The notes under the pieces: generated by a model
Told to the model about the DNA's origin: nothing
Databases searched by the model: none
What the model saw: only the letters and a program-made list of their open reading frames with translations
Position numbers and translations under genes: made by a program
Assembly: GCA_021780275.1 (NCBI GenBank)
Contig: JAJXZC010000279.1
Coordinates: forward strand, 1-5,601
DNA from: Pseudomonadota bacterium
GTDB taxonomy: Bacteria; Pseudomonadota; Alphaproteobacteria; Parvibaculales; Parvibaculaceae
Length of the DNA: 5,601 bases
Reading direction: 5' to 3'
Shown: positions 1 to 5,601 of the stretch, piece after piece
Layout of the letters: each line of letters starts with the position of its first letter
Position numbering within the stretch: position 1 is the first letter of the stretch

Positions 1-587
1 ATGTAAAAGGTCGCGATGTTCTCGACCTCTGCGCCGCGCCCGGCGGCAAGACCATGTGGCTCGCAGCTCATGGCGCCAATGTCACGGCGGTCGATCGTTC
101 CGCGCCGCGTCTCGAACGGTTGAAACAAAATCTCGAACGCCTGTCGCTCACCGCCGAAGTCGTCGTGAGCGATGCCGCAACTTTCGATGCGGGACACCAA
201 TGGAATTTCATCCTGCTCGACGCCCCTTGCACGGCGACCGGCACAGCACGGCGGCACCCCGATGTATTGCAACTCAAGACCGCGGCCGATCGCGACCGCC
301 TGGCGGCTCTGCAATCACGCCTGCTCGAACACGCCGCCGATTTGCTCGCACCCGGCGGTACCCTCATCTATTGCACCTGTTCGCTTGAACGCGAGGAAGG
401 CCCCGCGCAAATCGACGCCTTTCTGAAGAACCACCCGGACTTCATCCGCGCAGAAATCAAAGCGGATGAGATCGGTGGCCTGTCGGAAGCGATCACGCCT
501 GCGGGCGATCTGCGCACCCTTCCCTGCCATCTTGCAGAGCTCGGCGGCGTCGATGGCTTCTTTGCCGCCCGACTTCAAAAACGCTGA
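1..587 (+). CDS. rsmB: 16S rRNA (cytosine-C5) methyltransferase, RsmB/NOP2-Sun type, 3' part
   Basis: This is the C-terminal 194 codons of an RNA m5C methyltransferase. The frame is already open at position 3, and the ATG at 54 is internal because motif I lies before it. Visible motifs, numbered from the first full codon, are the SAM-binding loop VLDLCAAPGGKT (5-16), an acidic residue after strand 2 (D31), VSDA (55-58), motif IV DAPCTATG with C76, the release cysteine, followed by RRHPDV, motif VI YCTCSL with C126, the expected nucleophile, and a C-terminal GGVDGFFAARL strand (181-191). In this family SAM methylates C5 of a cytosine in RNA. The RRHPDV signature after motif IV favours RsmB (16S C967) over RsmF or tRNA enzymes. 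The usual length is about 430-450 aa, so the N-terminal NusB-like domain lies outside the window. The gene ends in TGA directly against the convergent stop of the next gene. Family assignment is firm and the exact target base is inferred. Confidence 0.93.
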   Translation, partial: VKGRDVLDLCAAPGGKTMWLAAHGANVTAVDRSAPRLERLKQNLERLSLTAEVVVSDAATFDAGHQWNFILLDAPCTATGTARRHPDVLQLKTAADRDRLAALQSRLLEHAADLLAPGGTLIYCTCSLEREEGPAQIDAFLKNHPDFIRAEIKADEIGGLSEAITPAGDLRTLPCHLAELGGVDGFFAARLQKR

Positions 588-1367
588 TCAGCGCGCCTTG
601 ACGAGATGCGCGTGCTCTTTCGGCACGAAGAAATAATCTGCCTCGCCAGTAAAGCCGTCGACTGACTTCATGCGATAGGCGTCATGCTCCGCCGTGGCGA
701 ATGCGACATAGCCCAGCGGCAAGAGCGCATCGAAAACCTCTGCGGGTTTTGCGCCCGCGCGCGCCAGGATGGGCTCGATCACTTCCATCATGATGGCGGG
801 CCGAAATTTCTCGATCGAAGCCATCGCGCCGCGCAGGAAATGAACTTCCCAGCCTTCGATATCGACCTTGATGAAATCGATCCGCGAAATCCCGGCCTCC
901 TCGACGAACTTGTCGAGCGTCGTCAGATGGATATCTTCCGACGCCGTCTCGCGGCCATCGGTCTGGGGACCGATATGCGACAGGCCGAAACCCATCGAGC
1001 CGCGCCGTTTCAACGGCACATGCAGTGTCTCGGTCGTCACCGCATCCGACAGGCCGAAGGGCACCAGCGTGACATTGGCAAAGCGTCTCAATTTGAAAAC
1101 GATGTCGAGGATCGAACGCGCATAGACGCCCGGCTCGAAGGCATAGACATGGCCTCTGGGCGCCATACGGGCAAAGAGCTTGGTGTGCTGCCCGGCATGG
1201 GCACCAACGTCGATAATCACGGCGTCCGGCGGGACCAGCGCCTGAACCTCGCGTCCCAGATCGCGGTGATACTGATAGGCCACTGCCTTGTAGAGATGGG
1301 CCAGCCACGTCAGCCTCTGGCGAAAGCTAAGATCAGGCCCACTTGATCGGGCAGAAACCTGGGTCAT
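588..1367 (-). CDS. FkbM-family SAM-dependent methyltransferase
   Basis: This is a complete 259-aa class I methyltransferase of the FkbM type. The SAM-binding glycine motif is IIDVGAHAGQHT (51-62), followed by VYAFEP (74-79), whose acidic residue should hold the SAM ribose. The FkbM hallmark IDFIKVDIEGWE lies at 163-174, with MMEV (193-196) after it. The first 45 residues are basic and helical with no signal peptide, so the protein should be cytoplasmic. Family members O-methylate sugars or polyketide and nodulation-factor hydroxyls, but substrates cannot be read from the motifs, so none is assigned here. The ATG at 1367 is the first in the frame with a full N-terminal helix and has only a weak ribosome-binding site (GGTAA). 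It is transcribed away from rpe and convergent with rsmB. No glycosyltransferase or polysaccharide cluster is visible next to it. Confidence 0.9.
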   Translation of the reverse strand: MTQVSARSSGPDLSFRQRLTWLAHLYKAVAYQYHRDLGREVQALVPPDAVIIDVGAHAGQHTKLFARMAPRGHVYAFEPGVYARSILDIVFKLRRFANVTLVPFGLSDAVTTETLHVPLKRRGSMGFGLSHIGPQTDGRETASEDIHLTTLDKFVEEAGISRIDFIKVDIEGWEVHFLRGAMASIEKFRPAIMMEVIEPILARAGAKPAEVFDALLPLGYVAFATAEHDAYRMKSVDGFTGEADYFFVPKEHAHLVKAR

Positions 1368-1474
1368 GAATTACCGGAATTATGTAGATCGGTATGGTCG
1401 CGGTTGAGTATTTGTCTATCCTTGCGCCCAAAGATTCAAGCTGTTAAGCACTGAATTCACCAAGATATAGTGGT

Positions 1475-1502
1475 TTGAACCGGCTGCAGCCGCCGATATC
1501 GG
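1475..1502 (+). promoter_or_regulatory. Candidate rpe promoter/operator with 12-bp palindrome
   Basis: The 162-bp divergent gap between the FkbM gene and rpe must hold promoters for both. A possible -35 TTGAAC (1475-1480) and a poor -10 TATCGG (1497-1502) are 16 nt apart. Between them lies the perfect palindrome CGGCTGCAGCCG (1481-1492), placed where a repressor could block RNA polymerase. Only the palindrome is certain. The promoter boxes match the consensus weakly, and no regulator gene is present in the window. I found no convincing promoter for the FkbM gene on the other strand. Confidence 0.25.
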
Positions 1503-1529
1503 GTAATCTAGAGTGTCCCAGGGGGTTCA

Positions 1530-2201
<672 letters not shown>

Positions 2202-2217
2202 TCCAGACGCTGCTGCC

Positions 2218-2222
2218 GGAGG
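2218..2222 (+). promoter_or_regulatory. Ribosome-binding site of the heparinase-family gene
   Basis: GGAGG lies 9 nt before the ATG at 2232, inside the 30-nt gap after rpe. It supports 2232 as the start over the in-frame ATG at 2298 (codon 23), which has no Shine-Dalgarno sequence at a useful distance. Confidence 0.7.
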
Positions 2223-2231
2223 CAGTCGCCA

Positions 2232-4160
2232 ATGAGAGAAGTTGAAAAAGACGAATACGAAGGTCAGGACGAAGGGCAGGAAATTACCCCGTCAAAAATG
2301 ACGGCCCTGCCGGACGTCGATCCTGTTTCGTCAGGCCCCTTTGCGCCTGCCTATCTCGCCATGCCGCCCGGCAACCGCGCCATCGATCTCGTCGGCGCCG
2401 CCCTCGTGCGCGCCCGTGACCGTCTGCTCGCCCGCGCCTATGCCACCTGGGCCTATCGCAAGTCGCTCCGCGGGCCGATGCCCGACCACATGATCCACTA
2501 CCCGCGCGATCTCCGCCCCGGTCGCGCCGCCATTGCCGATGCGCTCTTTCAGGGCCGCTGGTCGCTCCCTGGCGGGCAGGTGAAAACAGACGGCAGCTCG
2601 CCCTTCCTCGCGACGCCCCCTTCCGAAGTCTGGAGCGAAGAGCTTCATGGCTTCTCATGGCTGCGTCACTTCACGGCGGCTGACGGCGATGCCGCGCGCA
2701 CCTATGCCCAGACGCTCGTCGCCGGATGGATCGGCGATGCGGGCGACTGGGACGACATCGCATGGCGGCCCCATGTGCTGGGCAGACGCCTCATCTCATG
2801 GGTCTCCAACGGCGCGCTCATCATCGACGGCTCGGACCTCATCTACCGCTCGACGCTCTTACGCAATATGGCGCGGCAGGCGCGTCACCTTGCCCGCACG
2901 GCCTCGCTTGCCCCCGCAGGCGAACCGCGCTTTACCGCGGCGCTCGGTCTCGCCTTTTCCGGCCTTTGCCTCTCGGCAGGTCAGAAGCGTCTCGACAAGG
3001 GTCTCGCCCTCGTCTGCCGCGAAGTCGAAAAGCAGATTCTCCCCGACGGCGGCCATGTCACACGCAATCCCGCCGCCATGCTCTCGATCCTTCTCGATCT
3101 CATCTCGCTGCGCGAAGCGATGATCCATCGTCACATCAATGTGCCGAAGCCGATCCTCGACGCCATCGACCGCATGATGCCCATGCTGCGTTTCTTCCGG
3201 CATGGCGACGGCAAGCTGGCGCTTTTCAATGGCGCCAACGAAGGCACGGAAGGTGCTATCGACGCCGCCTTGTCTTCCGACGACACCAAGGGCCGCCCCT
3301 TCGGCTTCGCACCCCACTCGGGCTATCAGCGCATGGTGGCAGGCCCCACCTATATCGTCGCCGACACCGGCCCGCCGCCCCCCGGCCGCTACAGCCATTC
3401 GGCGCATGCTGGCTGCCTCTCTTTCGAAATGAGCGCCAAGACAGCACGCATCGTCGTCAACTGCGGCTCGACCCGCGTCCTCGGCCCCGACTGGGAAGCC
3501 GCCAGCCGGGCCACCGCCGCGCAATCGACGCTGGTGCTCGCCGACACATCATCCGCCCGCATCCTGCGCGCACCCATAGGCCGCGCCCTTCTCGGCGCCC
3601 GCCTCATGGAAGGTCCAAGCCGCGTCGAAAGCCGCCGCCATGAGAACGAACTCGGCACCTGGATCGAGGCAGCGCACAATGGTTATGAAAAACTCTTCGG
3701 TCTTACGCATCACCGCCGCCTCTTCCTCGCAGCCGACGGCGAGGAACTGCGCGGCGAGGACATGCTGCTCAAGACGGAAGCGCCGAAAGGCCTGCTGCAA
3801 CGCCTTCGTCACCGCGAACCGGAAACCGATCTGCCCTTCACGATCCGCTTCCACCTGCACCCGGAAGCCCGCGCCTCGCTGGCGCATGACGGCTCCAACG
3901 TCCTTGTCATGCTGCCCAATGGCGACGGCTGGCAGTTCCGCGCCCGCGGCAAGGGTGCACCGACCACGATCACGCTTGAAGAAAGCATCTATCTGGGCGC
4001 TGGCGACACCACTCGTCGTTCGGAGCAAATCGTCGTCTCCGGTCACGTCTTCAAGGACGAAGCGCACGTGAACTGGGCCTGGCGTCGGCTTTCGACCCGC
4101 CACGGCGGCAAGCCGAAACCAGAGGCCGTGGAATTGCCCGAACTCCCCGACATGGGCTGA
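2232..4160 (+). CDS. Heparinase II/III family protein
   Basis: This is a complete 642-aa protein of the heparinase II/III family, related to bacterial polysaccharide lyases. After a very acidic, hydrophilic start (1-22), residues about 90-320 look like the helical toroid domain, with many W and R residues (e.g. GDWDDIAWRPHVLGRRLISW, 171-190). FNGANEGTEGAID (332-344) leads into the C-terminal beta-sandwich domain (about 355-620), which contains SHSAHAGCLSFEM (388-400). That segment matches the His-containing core of the family, although the aspartate often found after HAH is glycine here. Family lyases cleave uronate-containing polysaccharides by beta-elimination, but the substrate and even the activity of this alphaproteobacterial branch are unknown to me. 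No signal peptide or membrane segment is visible, so as predicted the protein would stay in the cytoplasm, which is unusual for a lyase. The gene follows rpe by 30 nt in a likely operon. A degenerate second copy of its 3' end lies downstream at 4520-4675. Confidence 0.9.
   Translation: MREVEKDEYEGQDEGQEITPSKMTALPDVDPVSSGPFAPAYLAMPPGNRAIDLVGAALVRARDRLLARAYATWAYRKSLRGPMPDHMIHYPRDLRPGRAAIADALFQGRWSLPGGQVKTDGSSPFLATPPSEVWSEELHGFSWLRHFTAADGDAARTYAQTLVAGWIGDAGDWDDIAWRPHVLGRRLISWVSNGALIIDGSDLIYRSTLLRNMARQARHLARTASLAPAGEPRFTAALGLAFSGLCLSAGQKRLDKGLALVCREVEKQILPDGGHVTRNPAAMLSILLDLISLREAMIHRHINVPKPILDAIDRMMPMLRFFRHGDGKLALFNGANEGTEGAIDAALSSDDTKGRPFGFAPHSGYQRMVAGPTYIVADTGPPPPGRYSHSAHAGCLSFEMSAKTARIVVNCGSTRVLGPDWEAASRATAAQSTLVLADTSSARILRAPIGRALLGARLMEGPSRVESRRHENELGTWIEAAHNGYEKLFGLTHHRRLFLAADGEELRGEDMLLKTEAPKGLLQRLRHREPETDLPFTIRFHLHPEARASLAHDGSNVLVMLPNGDGWQFRARGKGAPTTITLEESIYLGAGDTTRRSEQIVVSGHVFKDEAHVNWAWRRLSTRHGGKPKPEAVELPELPDMG
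4125..4144 (+). repeat. 20-bp exact direct repeat, copy 1 (copy 2 at 4640-4659)
   Basis: Twenty consecutive bases encoding AVELPEL near the end of the heparinase-family gene recur without mismatch at 4640-4659. This is the best-conserved part of the duplicated 3' end described under the pseudogene. The similarity extends on both sides with mismatches. Confidence 0.9.
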
Positions 4161-4257
4161 CAATCGCTCTGATCGTGAGGTCCATATATCCGAACCAAGA
4201 TTTTAAGATTCTGAAGAAATCCCGGTGACAGAAATATCTGTGTGGTAGGTACGACAT

Positions 4258-4512
4258 ATGACCGACGACCAAAAATCTCGGATACGAGGGCAAGAATACC
4301 GAAGCGTCTGCAAGCTATACAGCGAGGACGGAAAACGAGCGGCTGAGGTGCTGGAGTTTCGTAATGGCGAAACATATCTCGACGAGCAGGAATGGATCGA
4401 AGGGACCACATTCAAGAATCGTCATTCCGGGAGATTAGTAGGTCCATTCGCATCGCCAACAGATGCGGAGCAATTCATTGTGGGAACGCGGTGGTTTCTC
4501 GGGAGTGACTAA
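4258..4512 (+). CDS. Small hypothetical protein (84 aa) in low-GC insert
   Basis: I do not recognise this ORF. It encodes a charged, soluble 84-aa protein without signal peptide or membrane segment. Two parts are visible: a strand-rich section around residues 14-58 (VCKLYSEDGKRAAEVLEFRNG) and a C-terminal section GPFASPTDAEQFIVGTRWFLG (62-82) ending in aromatic residues. The ATG at 4258 has a possible ribosome-binding site GGTAGG (4244-4249) 8 nt upstream. It uses codons such as CGA, GGA, CTA, ATA and TTA that its neighbours avoid, and 4161-4519 is about 48% G+C by hand count, far below the flanking genes. This suggests acquisition from elsewhere, or a relaxed, non-native origin. It sits between the intact heparinase gene (98 nt away) and the heparinase remnant (7 nt away). 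It could be a real small gene or a chance ORF. The reasonable ribosome-binding site and protein-like composition tip it slightly towards real. Confidence 0.55.
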   Translation: MTDDQKSRIRGQEYRSVCKLYSEDGKRAAEVLEFRNGETYLDEQEWIEGTTFKNRHSGRLVGPFASPTDAEQFIVGTRWFLGSD

Positions 4513-4519
4513 ACATTTA

Positions 4520-4675
4520 CCGAGCCACGTCGGTCGCCGCCACGAAAATGAACTCGGCACTTGGATCAAAGCCGCGCACAACGGCTTCAAAAAACTTCTC
4601 GGCCTGACACATCACCGCCGTCTCTTCCTCTCGGCCGAAGCCGTGGAATTGCCCGAACTGCTCGACATAGGCGGA
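4520..4675 (+). pseudogene. Degenerate, internally deleted copy of the heparinase-family gene 3' end
   Basis: The frame starting at 4520 reads PSHVGRRHENELGTWIKAAH and onwards, and aligns with residues 462-501 of the intact protein (3615-3734) with one codon missing. It then jumps, in frame, to residues 631-642 (4122-4160), so the counterpart of 3735-4121 (387 nt, 129 codons) has been lost. Over the 33 codons matching R469-A501, 28 residues are identical, and 20 of 99 bases differ by my count. Twelve codons differ only synonymously and five change the amino acid. The original stop TGA is GGA here (4673-4675), so the frame runs on to a TGA at 4700-4702, overlapping the convergent thioesterase gene. 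There is no start codon of its own. The only upstream in-frame ATG (4463) lies inside the small hypothetical gene in another frame. The fragment covers a small part of the family's C-terminal domain and cannot fold as an enzyme. Confidence 0.88.
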
Positions 4676-4679
4676 CCCC

Positions 4680-5108
4680 TCAGCCTTTCTCAGGACGCAT
4701 GACAAGCTGGCTCTGCGTCACCACCGCCGCAAGCCGCCCATCACCCCGATGAATTTTCGTCTCCCAGACCATCAGCCGCCCACCTCTGTGATGCGGTGTG
4801 CAAATGGCTTCCGCCACATCGCCCAGAGGAATGGCGGCGAGGAAATTGGTCTTGCTCTCGATGGTCGTCGTCGTTGCGCCCTTGGGCACATTGAGCATGG
4901 TCGCCACCGCCCCGATCGTATCGGCCAGCGACATGATCGCCCCGCCATGCAGGATGTCTGGAATGGTGCAGAGTTCCTTGCGAACCGGCAGGCGGCCCAC
5001 CACCCGGTCGGGCTCCGCGGAAACAAGCTCCAGCCCCAGATATTCGGCAAAAGGCAAGGGATGCGCCTTGAGGAGCGCCAGCATATCGACAGCTTGGGTT
5101 TCGGCCAT
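4680..5108 (-). CDS. PaaI-type hotdog-fold thioesterase
   Basis: This is a complete 142-aa single-domain hotdog protein of the PaaI/acyl-CoA thioesterase family, expected to hydrolyse acyl- or aryl-CoA thioesters in the cytoplasm, usually as a homotetramer. The core signature is [20 protein letters not shown] (52-71), with HGG at 54-56 and D63 at the position of the catalytic acid. It is followed by [17 protein letters not shown] (82-98) and the strand pair [27 protein letters not shown] (from 111). The length is typical. The start at 5108 is chosen because AAGGAGG (5114-5120) lies 5 nt before it. The longer frame from 5162 adds 18 residues that contain this ribosome-binding site and look non-conserved. 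The gene is divergent from purH and convergent with the heparinase remnant, which ends 4 nt from its stop. The physiological substrate cannot be told from the sequence. Confidence 0.92.
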   Translation of the reverse strand: MAETQAVDMLALLKAHPLPFAEYLGLELVSAEPDRVVGRLPVRKELCTIPDILHGGAIMSLADTIGAVATMLNVPKGATTTTIESKTNFLAAIPLGDVAEAICTPHHRGGRLMVWETKIHRGDGRLAAVVTQSQLVMRPEKG

Positions 5109-5113
5109 TGGGT

Positions 5114-5120
5114 CCTCCTT
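5114..5120 (-). promoter_or_regulatory. Ribosome-binding site deciding the thioesterase start
   Basis: The minus strand reads AAGGAGG, a near-perfect Shine-Dalgarno sequence, 5 nt upstream of the ATG at 5108. It rules in the 142-aa form over the 160-aa form starting at 5162. Confidence 0.85.
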
Positions 5121-5241
5121 AAATTCCAGACCCCGGAAGCCTAATTCAGCCCGCGGCCCCATCTGGAGGGCCGCTTTGCAACACAGGCAGGAGCCATTTG
5201 CCGCATTTCACCCCTCGCCGGCAAAAGACCCCACCTCCCGC

Positions 5242-5270
5242 TTGGCCAAAGAGCCTGTTCGTGCTATCGC
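5242..5270 (+). promoter_or_regulatory. Candidate purH promoter
   Basis: In the 205-bp gap between the divergent thioesterase and purH genes, TTGGCC (5242-5247) and TATCGC (5265-5270) are exactly 17 nt apart. This resembles the alphaproteobacterial TTGAC/CTATAT-type housekeeping promoter. The start of transcription would fall near 5277, giving a leader of about 37 nt. The match is partial and no operator or riboswitch is evident in the gap. Confidence 0.3.
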
Positions 5271-5313
5271 CCTGCCATCCCATCCCCGCCCGCATCCAGA
5301 TAGAGAGCCGCCC

Positions 5314-5601
5314 ATGTCCGTCTCCACCAAAACCCTCCCCGAAGCCGCCGACCTTCAACCGGTCCGCCGTGCCCTTCTTTCGGTTTCAGACAAAACGGGC
5401 CTTGTCGATTTCGCAAAGGCGCTCCACGACGCAGGCGTTGAGCTGGTCTCCACCGGCGGCACCTCAAAGGCCATTGCCGAGGCAGGCCTTCCGGTGAAAG
5501 ACGTCTCCGACCTCACGGGCTTCCCTGAAATGATGGACGGTCGCGTCAAGACGCTTCACCCCAAGGTCCACGGCGGACTTCTGGCGGTGCGCGACGATGC
5601 G
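5314..5601 (+). CDS. purH: Bifunctional AICAR formyltransferase/IMP cyclohydrolase, 5' part
   Basis: The first 96 codons of purH are present, open to the right edge. PurH performs the last two steps of IMP synthesis: formylation of AICAR with 10-formyl-tetrahydrofolate, then ring closure to IMP. Only the N-terminal IMP cyclohydrolase (MGS-like) domain is in view. It shows [20 protein letters not shown] (18-37), the phosphate-binding STGGT (46-50), and [20 protein letters not shown] (69-88), where K79 matches the conserved active-site lysine of the RVKTLHP motif. The full protein is usually about 520-540 aa, so the AICAR transformylase domain lies outside. The ATG at 5314 has a modest purine-rich site (AGAGAG, 5302-5307) 6 nt upstream. 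The N-terminal extension of about 17 residues before the conserved core is normal for alphaproteobacterial PurH. The frame carries no stop within the window. Confidence 0.96.
   Translation, partial: MSVSTKTLPEAADLQPVRRALLSVSDKTGLVDFAKALHDAGVELVSTGGTSKAIAEAGLPVKDVSDLTGFPEMMDGRVKTLHPKVHGGLLAVRDDA

Noticed and set aside
684..1346. 220-aa open frame on the + strand opposite the FkbM gene
   Set aside because: It is entirely antisense to a clear methyltransferase with conserved motifs. Its translation is rich in R, H, Q and G without family signatures, as is typical of GC-rich antisense frames.
1379..1384. CATAAT on the minus strand as a -10 box for the FkbM gene
   Set aside because: It lies only about 11 nt before the start codon, leaving almost no leader, and the sequence 17 nt upstream is a poor -35.
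3549..4163. 204-aa open frame on the - strand opposite the heparinase-family gene (similarly 2859-3524)
   Set aside because: These are shadows of the heparinase coding sequence produced by its GC-rich third positions. No recognisable domains or ribosome-binding sites were seen.
4228..4241. Short hairpin ACAGA-AATA-TCTGT as a terminator for the heparinase gene
   Set aside because: The stem is only 5 bp, is AT-rich and has no following T-run, so it is too weak to call.
4161..4519. The low-GC island as an insertion sequence or integrated element
   Set aside because: There is no transposase or integrase, no terminal inverted repeats and no clear target-site duplication at its borders.
5109..5162. 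Longer thioesterase starting at 5162 (160 aa)
   Set aside because: The strong AAGGAGG site before 5108 lies inside the proposed extension, and the extra 18 residues show no family similarity.

Overview
The window looks like a chromosomal housekeeping stretch from a high-GC alphaproteobacterium, probably Rhizobiales or a close relative. The pointers are the strong G/C bias at third codon positions, the protein style, and a heparinase II/III-family gene close to purH, an arrangement I recall from that group. I cannot name the genus from sequence alone.

Layout: (1) 1-587, + strand, is the 3' half of an rsmB-type 16S rRNA m5C methyltransferase, cut by the left edge. (2) 588-1367, - strand, is an FkbM-family SAM methyltransferase whose stop codon abuts the rsmB stop with no gap. 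(3) 1368-1529 is a divergent intergenic region with a 12-bp perfect palindrome. (4) 1530-2201, +, is rpe (ribulose-phosphate 3-epimerase), followed after 30 nt by (5) 2232-4160, +, a 642-aa heparinase II/III-family protein, probably in the same operon. (6) 4161-4519 is a lower-GC insert (about 48% G+C by hand count) carrying an 84-aa hypothetical ORF. (7) 4520-4675 is a degenerate, internally deleted second copy of the heparinase gene's 3' end. (8) 4680-5108, -, is a PaaI-type hotdog thioesterase. (9) 5314 to the right edge, +, is the start of purH.

The genes cover rRNA modification, the pentose phosphate pathway, late purine synthesis and two or three accessory enzymes (FkbM methyltransferase, heparinase-like protein, thioesterase). 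Only rpe and the heparinase gene look transcriptionally coupled. The others are convergent or divergent.

The most interesting part is 4161-4675. The intact heparinase gene is followed by a compositionally foreign small ORF and then by a decayed partial copy of its own 3' end. That copy keeps the tight junction with the convergent thioesterase gene. This is a scar of duplication or allele replacement, not an obvious new system, and I see no defence system, CRISPR array, transposase or RNA gene in the window.
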